Assembly (NCBI RefSeq): GCF_900636825.1
Contig: NZ_LR134318.1
Location: 5,131,501 to 5,195,500 of the forward strand
Direction of reading: 5' to 3'
Length of the DNA stretch: 64,000 nucleotides
Origin: Pseudomonas fluorescens
Lineage (GTDB): Bacteria; Pseudomonadota; Gammaproteobacteria; Pseudomonadales; Pseudomonadaceae
In this document: positions 17,141 through 26,704 of the stretch, in pieces
Numbering within the stretch: position 1 is the first letter of the stretch
How the letters are laid out: every line of letters starts with the position of its first letter
Made by a program: the position numbers and the translations under genes
The notes under the pieces: model-generated
Seen by the model: the letters and a program-made list of their open reading frames with translations, nothing else
Told to the model about the DNA's origin: nothing
The model's database searches: none

Positions 17141-17232
17141 ATGTGGGAGCCAGCCCTGCTGGCGATTGCGGTGTGTCAGCCAATATATCCATCGACTGGT
17201 ACTCCATGATCGCGAGCAGGCTCACTCCCACC
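17141..17232. repeat. REP-like doublet, second family
   Basis: ATGTGGGAGCCAGCCCTGCT ... and the inverted CGCGAGCAGGCTCACTCCCACC. It has a different core (TGTGGGAGC..GCTGGCGA) from the main REP family of the window. Confidence 0.75.
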
Positions 17233-17255
17233 AAGGTTCATTGTTTTGCCACAGA

Positions 17256-17861
17256 TCAGCGATAACGCTGCAAATGCTCACCCACTTTGGCGGCGGGGAC
17301 TTTCTGCAACTTGCACAGCAGGTCGTGATTCAACTCGCGCACCCCATGCTTACCCCGCAGCTCATCCGCCAGATGCGCCATCAGGTTGGCCGCCATCTCG
17401 GCATCGGCCATGGCCCGGTGAGCCTGGCCGGTGTGCGGCAGGCGTGCAAAGGATGTGAGCGTGCCGAGCTTGTGATTCGGCGCCGCTGGCATCAGCCGTC
17501 GCGCCAGCAGTAGCGAACAGGCAAAGTTCTGCAGACGTGTACGTTTGATCCGGCCCAGTTCGAAATCCCAGAACTTCTGGTCGAACGAGGCGTTATGCGC
17601 GAGCAATGGCGTGCAGCCGACGAATTCGTTGACCTCTTCCATCACCCGCTCGGCCGGCGGCGCGGTGCGCAGCATGGCGTTGCTGATGCCGGTCAGTTGC
17701 TCGATGAACGCGGGGACGCGCACGCCGGCGTTCATCAGGCTTTGGTAACGTTCGACGATGCGGCCGTTTTCCAGCATCACCACGGCGATTTCCGTGGCGC
17801 GGCAACTGCTGTTCGGCGACAGGCCGGTGGTTTCAAAGTCGATGACTGCAATGCGTTCCAA
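17256..17861 (-). CDS. 3'-5' exonuclease, DEDDh (DnaQ-like) family
   Basis: 201 residues. Exo I is VIDFETTG (D and E metal ligands), Exo II LLAHNASFDQKFW, Exo III QAHRAMADAEMAANL with the DEDDh histidine. It resembles the exonuclease domain of DNA polymerase III epsilon but is free-standing and lacks polymerase-binding motifs, so a repair or RNA-trimming role is likely but not fixed. The start appears to be TTG 17861 (GGAG about 10 bases upstream), as the conserved IAVIDFETTG begins three codons later. Confidence 0.88.
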   Translation of the reverse strand: MERIAVIDFETTGLSPNSSCRATEIAVVMLENGRIVERYQSLMNAGVRVPAFIEQLTGISNAMLRTAPPAERVMEEVNEFVGCTPLLAHNASFDQKFWDFELGRIKRTRLQNFACSLLLARRLMPAAPNHKLGTLTSFARLPHTGQAHRAMADAEMAANLMAHLADELRGKHGVRELNHDLLCKLQKVPAAKVGEHLQRYR

Positions 17862-17895
17862 ACCGGTTCAACTCCGTACAAATCAATTGTTCAGC

Positions 17896-18375
17896 TTAAT
17901 TCTTCAGTAGCAGCGCGCCTTCAATCGGCACATAACGGCTGGCAGCGCGAATCAGCGAATTGGCGGTGAGGCCGGGCACTCCATAAGCGACCGCTTGTAC
18001 GCCGTGTTTGCTGATGATGCGTTCGAGCAGCATGTCGAAATCACCGTCGCCAGAGGCCAGGACAATTTCGTCGACGTGATCGGCGGCGTCCATGATATCC
18101 AGTGTGATACCCACATCCCAATCGCCCTTGGCCGAGCCGTCACTGCGTTGGATATAGGGCTTGAGCTTCACCGTGAACCCGAGATTGCGCAGGATCTGCT
18201 GGAACTGCTGCTGCTTGCTGTCGCCACGGTCGATCGCGTAGGCATAGGCCTCGACGATCTGCCCCTCCTTGCTGATGTCCGCCCACAACGCTGCGTAATT
18301 GAAGTGGCAACCATAGGCCTGACGCACGGTGTAGTAGAGGTTCTGCACATCGGCGAACACTGCGATTTTTTTCAC
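17896..18375 (-). CDS. NYN domain protein (LabA/DUF88 family)
   Basis: 159 residues with a GTG start at 18375 behind AGGAA. It is a PIN-like NYN nuclease fold: VFADVQNLYY supplies the first conserved aspartate and the N of the family name, KGDWDVGITLDIMDAA the central acidic pair, and VLASGDGDFDMLLERI the GDxDF motif. The acidic residues match the metal site of NYN ribonucleases, so RNA processing is the likely role. It lies 34 bases upstream of the exonuclease gene on the same strand, so the two may be cotranscribed. Confidence 0.88.
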   Translation of the reverse strand: MKKIAVFADVQNLYYTVRQAYGCHFNYAALWADISKEGQIVEAYAYAIDRGDSKQQQFQQILRNLGFTVKLKPYIQRSDGSAKGDWDVGITLDIMDAADHVDEIVLASGDGDFDMLLERIISKHGVQAVAYGVPGLTANSLIRAASRYVPIEGALLLKN

Positions 18376-18511
18376 CGGAGTTCCTGTGAGCGCGCAAGCG
18401 CACGAAGCGGGATCAGGCGATCAGGCCCGAAAAAGACGCTCAGTATGCCAGTAAAAAGCAGTATGGCGAGGGAGCAGGCGCCCTCGCCATAACGTCGATG
18501 CTGACCATTGG

Positions 18512-19270
18512 TCAGACGAAGGAGTCGTCGTCATCGAAGAACGATGAGTTCTCACTGCTATAGTCGGTGTCGGTAAATCCGCCTTGATCGTTGCCATAAG
18601 TGTCGTTGCCGGCAAGATGCTCATCGCCCCAGCCGTTGTTGCTCTGGTCTGCAACTTGCGCCGGTTCTTCTTTGATCACCTCGACGATTTCTTCCGGCTG
18701 CTGGTTGTGATGGAACAGGCTGCCGATGCCCTGCGCCAGCATCACGCCACCGGCCACACCTGCGGCGGTTTTCAGCGCGCCACCCAGGAAGCTGTTGCCC
18801 GCCGCCGGGGCCGCTTGCTGCGCATAGTTGGGCGGCGCAGCACCAAAGTTCTGCTGCGGCGCGGGCGCGTTGAAGTTCTGCTGCGGTGCCGGTTCACGCC
18901 AGCCGCCGGTGGATGCCGGCGCCGCGCTCTGGCTCGATGCCGGGCGCGAGCTGCCACCACCAAAGATGCTCGACAGAAAACCACCGCCACCGCTCGCTGC
19001 GGGTGCGCCGCTTTGCGCCTTGGCCGCTTGCAATTCGGCCTGCAGGCGCTGGACTTGCTGGGTCAGTTGCTTGTTCTGTTCGTCGAGGCTTTTGAGCGCG
19101 GCCTCTTGCACCAGAATCGCCTGGGTCATGAAATAACCCGCCGCCGGTTGGCGTGCCAGGTGTTCCTTGATCCGCGTCTCGGCCTGCGCGTCGCGCGGGG
19201 CTGCCTCCGTTTCGGCCTGTTGCAGCCGGGAAAACAGTCCGTCGATCAGGGTTTGCTCTTCGCTGTTCAT
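18512..19270 (-). CDS. DUF2076 domain protein
   Basis: 252 residues from ATG 19270 (GAGG upstream). The N-terminus (EEQTLIDGLFSRLQQAE ... AGYFMTQAILVQEAALKSLD) matches DUF2076. A coiled coil follows at about 60-85 (LDEQNKQLTQQVQRLQAELQ), then a long low-complexity Gly/Ser/Ala/Pro/Gln linker, and an acidic C-terminus ending SSFFDDDDSFV. No signal peptide is evident; some family members are called periplasmic ligand-binding sensor proteins, which I cannot support here. Function unknown. Confidence 0.85.
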   Translation of the reverse strand: MNSEEQTLIDGLFSRLQQAETEAAPRDAQAETRIKEHLARQPAAGYFMTQAILVQEAALKSLDEQNKQLTQQVQRLQAELQAAKAQSGAPAASGGGGFLSSIFGGGSSRPASSQSAAPASTGGWREPAPQQNFNAPAPQQNFGAAPPNYAQQAAPAAGNSFLGGALKTAAGVAGGVMLAQGIGSLFHHNQQPEEIVEVIKEEPAQVADQSNNGWGDEHLAGNDTYGNDQGGFTDTDYSSENSSFFDDDDSFV

Positions 19271-19449
19271 GGCGACCTCGTAGATTGCCGGGGAAAAACA
19301 TTGCCCTCGCCCACAGTGGACAAGGTGCTCTCGTGTAATGGAGACGGTGACAGGATGTTTCAACGACCTTTACCGAATGTTTACGTTTGTGTCGGGGCCA
19401 GCGTCATCGGTTAAAGTGAGCCACTGTTTTCAAACTGCGATACCAACTG

Positions 19450-20124
19450 ATGAATGCCTTCGAAGTGCTGCGCGACTCTCTGTATTTTTTCAAACGCCAT
19501 TTGGTCAGCATCGTGCAGTTGTGCCTGCCTCTGGTGATCTTCGAAGCCGTGCTGCTGCAACTGGTCGATCAGAACAGCGATCCGGACAGTTTTTCCTCCG
19601 TCAGCGTGATCGTCGGCCTGCTGGTGTATCCGCTATATACCGCCGCGCTGATCCTGTTTCTTGACGCCCGCACCCGTGGCGAGGCGCCGCGAACCCTTGA
19701 TCTGCTGGCAATGTCGGCGCGGCTGTGGCCGCGTTTCGCCTTGCTGACCGCGCTCAATACGCTACTGATCCTGCTCGGTCTGTCGCTGTATTTCCTGCCC
19801 GGTCTAATGCTGATGGTGATGCTCGCGTTCGGCGAATACCTGCTGGTACTGCGTGGCCTCGGGCCTTTGCAGGCGATGAAGGAAAGCCTGCGGCTGACCC
19901 GCGGGCATTTCTGGCGGATCCTGCTGTGCATTTTGTGTGTGATGACGCCGTTATGGCTGCTCAAAGGCGCGACGCTGGCGGCGTATCCAGAGCCGCAGAA
20001 CCCGGTGATCGCCGTGTTGATCGACAGCGCTCACAGCTTCCTGCAACTGTTCACCAGTGTGGTCCTGTTCCGGCTTTTCATGCTCATCAGCGAATCGCCT
20101 GACAAACGTGACAGAGCGGTCTGA
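19450..20124 (+). CDS. yciC: YciC-family inner-membrane protein
   Basis: 224 residues, at least five hydrophobic segments (about 20-40, 52-72, 95-125, 148-165 and 180-205). The opening FEVLRDSLYFFKRHLVSIVQLCLPL and the central GPLQAMKESLRLTRGHFWRI loop are typical of the YciC/UPF0259 family of polytopic membrane proteins. Recent work links YciC-like proteins to envelope integrity, but no biochemical activity is established for this one. It is upstream of and on the same strand as the EEP-family gene. Confidence 0.8.
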   Translation: MNAFEVLRDSLYFFKRHLVSIVQLCLPLVIFEAVLLQLVDQNSDPDSFSSVSVIVGLLVYPLYTAALILFLDARTRGEAPRTLDLLAMSARLWPRFALLTALNTLLILLGLSLYFLPGLMLMVMLAFGEYLLVLRGLGPLQAMKESLRLTRGHFWRILLCILCVMTPLWLLKGATLAAYPEPQNPVIAVLIDSAHSFLQLFTSVVLFRLFMLISESPDKRDRAV

Positions 20125-20199
20125 CACGGCAGCGCTTGGGCTTCGCGTCTGCCGTCAGGTATGCTCGGAGCCACTTTTTGTAACGCTATAAGTCGAGCC

Positions 20200-21279
20200 A
20201 TGACCCGCCTACTGCGCTACACCGTTGTGCTTTTGCTGCTCGCCATCGCCCTGATCGGCGTGTTGATCTACAGCCTGACCTGGCGCCCCGACGCGCGCGA
20301 AACCTTGCCGGTCAGTTGCACCGGCACGCCGCCGACGCTGATGCCGGGTCAGGCGCTGAAAGTCATGACCTGGAACGTGCAATATCTCGCCGGCAAACGG
20401 TATGTGTTCTGGAATGACCTGGCCCAGGGTGAAGACGAGGCACCAACGGCGGAAGACATGGCCTTCAGCCTCGACGAAGTGGCGCGGGTGATCCGCGATG
20501 AGCAGCCCGATGTGGTGCTATTGCAGGAACTGGACGACGGCGCCAAGGCCAGCGACTACCAGAACCAGCTCAAATTGTTGCAGGAACGGGTCGCCGATCT
20601 TTATCCGTGCAGCGCCAGCGCGTTCGACTGGAAAGCCGAGTTCGTCCCCGATCCGCATATTTTCGGCAGTGTCGGCCAGCAACTGGCGACGCTCAGCCGC
20701 TACCGCATCGAACACGCTGAACGTCTGCAGCTGCCGGCGGCGCCCGGCAACATCATCACTCGTCAGTTCCAGCGCAAAGACGCGTTGCTAGCGACCAAAC
20801 TGCCGCTCAGCGACGGCGGTCAACTCACCGTGTTCAACACTCATCTGCAGCGCCCGCGCCAACCGGATGAGACCTTGCAGGCGCAGGTGGCTGCGGTCGC
20901 CAAGGTCCTCGATAAATACGAAAGCCAGGGCCTGCCGTGGTTGATCGGCGGTGACTTCAATCTGCTGCCGCTGGGCCAATATCGGCGTTTGCCGGCCGAA
21001 CGGCGTACGCCCTATGCCGCCGACAGCGAGCTGCATCTGCTGTGGGACAAATACCCGATGATCCCGACCAACAACGAGGCCAGCGGCATCGACCGCGCGC
21101 AGTGGCTGACCCACTACCCCAACGATCCCGGCCTCAATGGTCCGGATCGCACGGTCGACTATCTGTTCCACAGCCCGAAGATCAAAAGGCTGCAAGCGCG
21201 GGTGCGACAGGACGATACCCTGCGCATCTCCGACCATCTGCCGGTGATCGCCCGCTTCCTCCTGCCCGCCGCTCCCTGA
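20200..21279 (+). CDS. Endonuclease/exonuclease/phosphatase family protein
   Basis: 359 residues from ATG 20200. One N-terminal membrane anchor (RYTVVLLLLAIALIGVLIYSL) precedes an EEP domain: MTWNVQYL (N ligand), VVLLQELDD (E metal ligand), FNTHLQRP, IGGDFNLLPLG (D and N) and ISDHLPVIARF (catalytic D-H). The family includes DNase I, exonuclease III and sphingomyelinases; a membrane-anchored periplasmic member most often acts on phosphodiesters or lipids. Substrate unknown. Confidence 0.87.
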   Translation: MTRLLRYTVVLLLLAIALIGVLIYSLTWRPDARETLPVSCTGTPPTLMPGQALKVMTWNVQYLAGKRYVFWNDLAQGEDEAPTAEDMAFSLDEVARVIRDEQPDVVLLQELDDGAKASDYQNQLKLLQERVADLYPCSASAFDWKAEFVPDPHIFGSVGQQLATLSRYRIEHAERLQLPAAPGNIITRQFQRKDALLATKLPLSDGGQLTVFNTHLQRPRQPDETLQAQVAAVAKVLDKYESQGLPWLIGGDFNLLPLGQYRRLPAERRTPYAADSELHLLWDKYPMIPTNNEASGIDRAQWLTHYPNDPGLNGPDRTVDYLFHSPKIKRLQARVRQDDTLRISDHLPVIARFLLPAAP

Positions 21280-21334
21280 TCAATACGGCTCCCACGGGAA
21301 TCTGATTTGCTCATGCCGGTGCGGACGGCGATCT

Positions 21335-23854
21335 TCAGGTACCGCGCGGCTTGGCCCGTGCGGTGGCCTCGGCGACCAGTGGATCGTCCGGCCAGTAATG
21401 TTTCGGATAGCGCCCCTTCAGATCCTTTTTCACCTCGGCGTAAGTGCTGCGCCAGAAGTTCGCCAGATCCTGCGTGACCTGCACTGGCCGCCGCGCCGGT
21501 GACAGCAAATGCAGCTTGACCACTTGGCGCCCGCCAGCAATTCGCGGCGTATCCGCCCACCCGAACAGCTCTTGCAAACGCACGGCGAGAATCGGTGGAT
21601 ATTCGCTGTAATCCAGACGGATCGACGACCCCGACGGCACGCTCAGATGATGCGGCGCCAGTTCATCGAGCTTTTGCGGCAACGGCCATGGCAGCAGATT
21701 GCGAACGATGCTCGACAGGTCAAGATTGGCGAAATGACTCAGTCGCGAGACTTTGCCCAGATAGGGCATCAGCCAATCTTCGAGGGTGTTGAGCAGCGTT
21801 GCGTCGCTGACATCCGGCCACTGGCTTTCAGCTTGCGACGCCAATTCCAACTGCCGCAACAGCGCCACCCGTGCCTGCCACTGGCGCAGTTCCGGCGTCC
21901 ACGGCAGCAGCTCCAGGCCTTTGCGTCGCACCAGATTGACCAGCGCCTGACTGCGAGCATTGTCGTCGAGGCCGGTCAACGGTTCACGGCTGATGATCAG
22001 CTCGCCGACCTTGCGCTGACGTTCGGCGCGCAGCACGCCTTCGCGCTCGTCCCAGTCCAGTTGATCGACGCTGCGCACTTGTTCGGCAAGTACCGAATCG
22101 AACAGCGCCGGGTCAAAATCCGCCGCCAGATAAATCCGCTCTTCACGCTGGCCCTGACGACTGCCGAGATCAGCGATGACGATCCACGGCTCTTTCATCA
22201 GGCTGTCGGCCTCAGCGAACAGCGCTGCACGACCGTTGGCCAGGCGATATTCAGCGCCACCGGCGCGGCGTTGTTGTGCGACCCGGTCCGGATAGGCCAG
22301 CGCCAACAGGGCACCGAGCCAACGCGGATGCTCGGGATCGCTGACCGGTTCGCTCGCCTTGCCGCGAAGATAACCGCGGTATTGCCGCGCCAGTTGCCGG
22401 GCGCGCTGCACGCCGCCCTGCGCACCACGGGCGGCGCGCTCTGTGCCGGAGAGCAGGGCCAGGCGACTGTGCAGATCGGCGCCGGCGCCACGCAAAATGT
22501 CGCGTTCACCGAGCAGCGCAGCGACGTCGCACGCCATGTTCGCCAGGCCCAGCGCCTGACCGCGCAGCAATAGATGACCGATGCGCGGATGCGCCGGCAA
22601 TTCGGCCATGGCCTGACCGTGAGCAGTCAGCGCTTCGCCTTCCAGCGCGCCGAGGCGCTGCAACAAATCCTGCGCCTGGGCATAAGCCGCCGCTGGCGGA
22701 ATATCAAGCCAGACCAGTTCACCCGGCGTTACGCCCCAACGCCCCAGTTGCAGGGCGAGGCTGGCGAGGTCTGCCGAGAGTATTTCCGCACTGCCATAAG
22801 CAGCCAATTGCTCGTGCTGATCCTGCGACCACAGGCGATAACAAACACCCGGCTCCAGTCGCCCGGCCCGGCCCGCCCGCTGGGTGGCACTGGCCTTGGA
22901 AATTCGTTGAGTGTCGAGCCGCGTCATGCCGCTGCCGGGGTCGAAACGCGGCACCCGCGCCAGCCCGGCGTCGATCACCACGCGCACGCCGTTGATGGTC
23001 AGACTGGTCTCGGCGATGTTGGTCGCCAGCACCACTTTGCGCTGACCGGACGGCGGCGGATCAATCGCCGCGCGTTGTGCGTTGAGGTCGAGTTCGCCGT
23101 GCAACGGACACAGCAACACATCGCTGCGCTCGCCGATGGCATCGGACAGTTGTTGATGCACGCGACGGATTTCCGCCTGTCCCGGCAGGAACACCAGCAG
23201 GCTACCGGTTTCATCGTGCAGCGCTTCGAGTACCGTTTGCGTGACACGTTGGTCGATATATTCGCCGGGCTGAAACGGCCGCCCCCAGCGCATCGTCACG
23301 GGATACATGCGGCCTTCGCTGCGCAGGATTGGCGCGTCGTCGAGCAGGCCAGCCAGACGTTCGCCCTCCAGCGTCGCCGACATCAGCAAAATCTTCAGCG
23401 GCTGTTCAGCGCGAAACAGCTCGCGACCGTTCAGACTGAGCGCCAGCGCCAGATCAGCATCGAGGCTGCGTTCGTGGAATTCATCGAAGATCAGCAAGCC
23501 CACGCCTTCCAGCGCCGGGTCGTCCTGCAAGCGCCGGGTGAGAATGCCTTCGGTGACCACTTCGATACGTGTGTTGGGGCCGACCTTGCTGTCGAGGCGG
23601 ATACGGTAACCGACGGTTTCACCGACCTGCTCGCCCAGCTCGCTGGCCAGGCGCTCCGCCGCTGCCCGCGCGGCCAGGCGGCGCGGCTCGAGCATCAGAA
23701 TGGTCTGCCCGGCCAGCCACGCTTCGTTGAGCAAGGCCAAGGGCACGCGGGTGGTCTTGCCCGCGCCGGGCGGTGCTTCGAGCACGGCTTCATCGCGTGA
23801 CGCGAGGGCTTCACGCAGGGCGGGTAAAACATCGTCGATCGGCAAAGAAATCAT
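21335..23854 (-). CDS. hrpB: ATP-dependent helicase HrpB
   Basis: 839 residues from ATG 23854, close to E. coli HrpB (809). It is a DEAH/RHA helicase: motif I APPGAGKTTRVPLALL, motif II DEFHERSLDADLAL, motif III SATL, then LFLPGQAEIR-like LVFLPGQAEIRRV, motif V TNIAETSLTI and motif VI QRAGRAGRLEPGVCYRLW. The HA2 and HrpB C-terminal domains follow, with PVQVTQDLANFWRSTYAEVKKDLKGRYPKH-type ending (two segments). It is an RNA helicase of unclear cellular role. The upstream in-frame TTG is not needed. Confidence 0.94.
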   Translation of the reverse strand: MISLPIDDVLPALREALASRDEAVLEAPPGAGKTTRVPLALLNEAWLAGQTILMLEPRRLAARAAAERLASELGEQVGETVGYRIRLDSKVGPNTRIEVVTEGILTRRLQDDPALEGVGLLIFDEFHERSLDADLALALSLNGRELFRAEQPLKILLMSATLEGERLAGLLDDAPILRSEGRMYPVTMRWGRPFQPGEYIDQRVTQTVLEALHDETGSLLVFLPGQAEIRRVHQQLSDAIGERSDVLLCPLHGELDLNAQRAAIDPPPSGQRKVVLATNIAETSLTINGVRVVIDAGLARVPRFDPGSGMTRLDTQRISKASATQRAGRAGRLEPGVCYRLWSQDQHEQLAAYGSAEILSADLASLALQLGRWGVTPGELVWLDIPPAAAYAQAQDLLQRLGALEGEALTAHGQAMAELPAHPRIGHLLLRGQALGLANMACDVAALLGERDILRGAGADLHSRLALLSGTERAARGAQGGVQRARQLARQYRGYLRGKASEPVSDPEHPRWLGALLALAYPDRVAQQRRAGGAEYRLANGRAALFAEADSLMKEPWIVIADLGSRQGQREERIYLAADFDPALFDSVLAEQVRSVDQLDWDEREGVLRAERQRKVGELIISREPLTGLDDNARSQALVNLVRRKGLELLPWTPELRQWQARVALLRQLELASQAESQWPDVSDATLLNTLEDWLMPYLGKVSRLSHFANLDLSSIVRNLLPWPLPQKLDELAPHHLSVPSGSSIRLDYSEYPPILAVRLQELFGWADTPRIAGGRQVVKLHLLSPARRPVQVTQDLANFWRSTYAEVKKDLKGRYPKHYWPDDPLVAEATARAKPRGT

Positions 23855-23964
23855 GCTGGCTCCCAAACAGAGGGGCGAGTATAACGGCGAACTGCCGGGC
23901 GTTTGTCAGGGTCTTAATTGCAGATGACGACGCTTCGTTTTCAATGAGACTCAGGAGATTTTGC

Positions 23965-24399
23965 ATGCGCTTACCTTTTCGCCTGATCGGCGGTGTTCTG
24001 GTCGCGACCCTGCTCACGCAGATCACGGCGTGCGGTTCGATTTTCTATCCGGACCGTCGCGGTCAGATCGACGGCAAGATCGACCCGGCGGTTGCCGCGC
24101 TCGACGCCGTCGGCTTGCTGTTCTACATCATTCCCGGCCTGATCGCGTTTGCCGTCGACTTCGCCACTGGCGCGATCTATTTCGAACCGGGTCACACCGC
24201 GCAGATCGATCCGGCCAAGCTCCAGCAAGCCATTGGCGCTGACGGTCAGGTTGATAATCAAAAGTTGCAAACGATTCTTGAAAGCGAACTGGGCAAAGCT
24301 GCCGTTGAAATAAATAAGGCGCTGGATGACCCGCGCCTGATTCAGCATAAGGGCAGCACTCAGCAACTGGCGATGTTCGGTCTGCAACCGGCCGCCTGA
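23965..24399 (+). CDS. Small lipoprotein of unknown function
   Basis: 144 residues from ATG 23965 (CAGGAG upstream). It has a lipoprotein signal (RLPFRLIGGVLVATLLTQITAC) with the lipobox ITAC, then CGSIFYPDRRGQIDGKIDPA and a hydrophobic stretch LDAVGLLFYIIPGLIAFAVDFATGAIY, recalling small YceK-like lipoproteins. The C-terminal 50 residues are soluble. Thirteen bases separate it from the CDF transporter gene, so they probably form an operon. I recall close homologues being mislabelled as polynucleotide phosphorylase; nothing in the sequence supports that. Confidence 0.8.
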   Translation: MRLPFRLIGGVLVATLLTQITACGSIFYPDRRGQIDGKIDPAVAALDAVGLLFYIIPGLIAFAVDFATGAIYFEPGHTAQIDPAKLQQAIGADGQVDNQKLQTILESELGKAAVEINKALDDPRLIQHKGSTQQLAMFGLQPAA

Positions 24400-24412
24400 A
24401 CAAGGATTTTCA

Positions 24413-25321
24413 ATGACCGCTAACACCGAACATGCGCGCCTGTTACGGCTGGCGACCCGCGCCTCGGTAGCGGTGGCGTGCACGCTGATCGTCGCCAAAG
24501 CCATCGCCTGGTGGCTGGGCGGCTCGGTGAGCATGCTCGCCGGCCTTACCGATTCGGCGCTGGATGGCGTCACCTCGATGCTCAATCTGCTGGCGGTGCA
24601 TTACGCGTTGCGCCCGGCCGATGACGATCATCGTTATGGCCACGGCAAGGCGGAATCGCTGGCGGGCATGGCGCAGGCATTGTTCATCGGTGGCAGCGCG
24701 GTGTTGATCGCGTTGCAGGCGTATGAGCGGCTCCACGATCCACAACCTCTTGGAGCACCCTGGCTGAGCATCGGCGTGATCGTCTTCTCGCTGCTGCTGA
24801 CTGCGGCATTGCTGATGCTGCAACATAGGGTGATCAAACAGACCGGTTCCAATGCGGTGCGCGCCGACTCGCTGCACTACCGCTCGGACATGCTGCTCAA
24901 TGGCAGCATTCTGGTTGCGCTGATTCTGGCCGGGCTGGGTTTTGCGCAACTGGACGCGTGGTTCGGCCTGGGAATCGCCGCTTACATTCTGTGGAGTGCG
25001 ATCCAGATCGCCCGGGAAAGCTTTTCGGTATTGATGGATGAAGAACTGCCGACCGACGTCAGCCAGCACATGCTCGAGTTGGCGTGCAGCGTGCCCGGCG
25101 TATTGGGCGCGCATGACCTGCGCACGCGCATCTCGGGCAATCACTGGTTTGTGCAGTTGCATCTGGAGCTGCCTGGCGAACTGACCCTGTCGGTGGCCCA
25201 TGGCATCAGCGATCAGGCCGCCGATGCCATTCACAAAGCCTACCCGCGAGCCGAAGTGCTGGTGCACGCTGACCCGGTAAAAGCAGCTACAAGTCGCGAG
25301 CCTCAAGCTTCAAGCTTGTAA
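24413..25321 (+). CDS. fieF: Cation diffusion facilitator (FieF-like) metal exporter
   Basis: 302 residues with six membrane helices and a C-terminal cytoplasmic metallochaperone-like domain. Transport site ligands are DSALD in helix 2 and HYRSD in helix 5, the D-D/H-D arrangement of FieF/YiiP; HRYGHGKAES in the helix 2-3 loop is also conserved. It exports divalent Zn or Fe in exchange for protons. ATG is preceded by AAGGATTTTCA. It is transcribed with the upstream lipoprotein gene. Confidence 0.92.
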   Translation: MTANTEHARLLRLATRASVAVACTLIVAKAIAWWLGGSVSMLAGLTDSALDGVTSMLNLLAVHYALRPADDDHRYGHGKAESLAGMAQALFIGGSAVLIALQAYERLHDPQPLGAPWLSIGVIVFSLLLTAALLMLQHRVIKQTGSNAVRADSLHYRSDMLLNGSILVALILAGLGFAQLDAWFGLGIAAYILWSAIQIARESFSVLMDEELPTDVSQHMLELACSVPGVLGAHDLRTRISGNHWFVQLHLELPGELTLSVAHGISDQAADAIHKAYPRAEVLVHADPVKAATSREPQASSL

Positions 25322-25348
25322 CTCAAAACTCGCAGCTCGCCGCTGCTT

Positions 25349-26311
25349 TTATCTGACCTGATAACCGCGGCTGCTCAGGCAGTTGCCCTGAGCCTGTCGA
25401 TACGACTGAACCACTTCGGGCGCTGGTTGATAAGTCGCGGTGCGCGGGTCGAAACCGCTTTGCTGCACGGCGTATTGGTAGCACTGATAACCGTCCTGCT
25501 GCACCTGTTCCGGCGACTGACCGTTGGCCGGATAGGCTTCAACGTCATAGCCCTGAGCTTGCGGCTGCGGCTGTTGCTGAACTGGCGGCTCGACCACGAC
25601 GTAATCCTGCGTCGCCTCTTGATAGGCGTAATAAGAGCCGGCAGCGAGGAACAACAGCGAGCCACCGATCCAAACTTCACGAGCATAATCGGGCAAATAC
25701 TGAATGCGAATCCCCCGCGGCGGCTGCACGACGATGTAGCGCGGGCCTTGCGGGCGATACCAGTAGCCGCCGGAGTAAAAATAATCCTGCCCGCGGTAAG
25801 GCACGCGATAGTCGCGATCCGGGAAGCGGTCGATCACATGGCCCGGACGATATTGCGGGCCGGGGCCCCAGCCGTTGCCGTGGCCGTCCGGACGTCCCGG
25901 CCAGCGATTGTCATCGGGACGGTGCTGCGTCTGCCATTGCTGATTGTGGTAACCATTTTGCGGACGCTCGTCACGGTAATAGCCCTGACGCGGTTCCTGG
26001 GTCTGGTGCACGGTGTCGGGTCGTGGCTGGATCGGTAGGCTGTTGGCCGGCAGTTGCGGCGGCGGTGGCGGCTGGCGCACCGGATTGGGATTATAGGCAG
26101 GGCGATTCTGATCACGATCCCGCGACCGGCCATTGTCATTGTCGTTGTGTTCGAACTGACGGCTGTTGTCGCCACGAATGATCTCGTTGTTTTGCGGACC
26201 CCGGCCACCGCCATCGGGGCCACGATTGTGCGGCTCATCGGCAAGCGCTTGCGCGCTGATACTTGCACACAGCAAACCAACACCGGCCAGACGCCAGATG
26301 CGCGACTTCAT
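25349..26311 (-). CDS. Secreted DUF6515-like protein, Pro/Gln/Arg-rich
   Basis: 320 residues from ATG 26311 behind AGGAAAA. It has a signal peptide (KSRIWRLAGVGLLCASISAQALA), then a long low-complexity Asn/Gly/Arg/Pro/Gln-rich region (25-180). RcnB/DUF6515-like segments follow: GQDYFYSGGYWYRPQGPRYI, PPRGIRIQYLPDYAREVWIG and a short hydrophobic strand SLLFLAAGSYYAYQE. The tail has a YxCYxxAxxQSGFDP motif like glycine-zipper 2TM neighbours. It is probably periplasmic or envelope-bound. Function unknown. Confidence 0.78.
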   Translation of the reverse strand: MKSRIWRLAGVGLLCASISAQALADEPHNRGPDGGGRGPQNNEIIRGDNSRQFEHNDNDNGRSRDRDQNRPAYNPNPVRQPPPPPQLPANSLPIQPRPDTVHQTQEPRQGYYRDERPQNGYHNQQWQTQHRPDDNRWPGRPDGHGNGWGPGPQYRPGHVIDRFPDRDYRVPYRGQDYFYSGGYWYRPQGPRYIVVQPPRGIRIQYLPDYAREVWIGGSLLFLAAGSYYAYQEATQDYVVVEPPVQQQPQPQAQGYDVEAYPANGQSPEQVQQDGYQCYQYAVQQSGFDPRTATYQPAPEVVQSYRQAQGNCLSSRGYQVR

Positions 26312-26443
26312 GCTTTTCCTCACTGAGGCCTGTTGATAAGAGCGGCCTGTCACTAAGACCGGAAGCCATACGTCCGGTTCTGCAACAGGTTATCAGTCGC
26401 GCGACTTATTTATTGAGATCGCCAGATGAAATTGCGAGCAAGA

Positions 26444-26470
26444 AAAAAGGGAGACCCGTCGGCCTCCCTT
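26444..26470 (-). terminator. Rho-independent terminator (minus strand)
   Basis: Read on the minus strand: AAGGGAGGCCGACGGGTCTCCC followed by TTTTTTC, a GC-rich stem with a clean T-run. It ends a transcript coming from about 26700, not any confident protein gene. Confidence 0.75.
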
Positions 26471-26515
26471 CTAGAGAACTTCGTCCTGGCTCGACGCTTT
26501 TGACGTCGGCTCACC

Positions 26516-26704
26516 TCACGCCGTCTTCTGGACAGTGTGCAGCTCGGGGGCCGGCTCAGCCCCGGTGGGGGTGGCGGCCGCGGCAGGCCGGATTGGGCGG
26601 GCCGCGTGGACTGTGTTACCGAGCAGTGATTCTGGTGATAAGAATAGGCCTGAGACCGCGACAGAGGATTGCGAAGATTGCTGAAATAAACACCACTTGC
26701 GCAA
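26516..26704 (-). CDS. Possible small peptide (62 codons, TTG start)
   Basis: A reading frame that would start at TTG 26704 (RKWCLFQQSSQSSVAVSG...) and end PAPELHTVQKTA. The first half is unlike the GC-rich second half, which is Ala/Pro-rich. It lies just upstream of a real minus-strand terminator, which is the only reason to list it. There is no ATG in frame and no clear ribosome binding site. It may equally be part of a noncoding RNA or an attenuation leader for the DUF6515 gene. Confidence 0.25.
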   Translation of the reverse strand: MRKWCLFQQSSQSSVAVSGLFLSPESLLGNTVHAARPIRPAAAATPTGAEPAPELHTVQKTA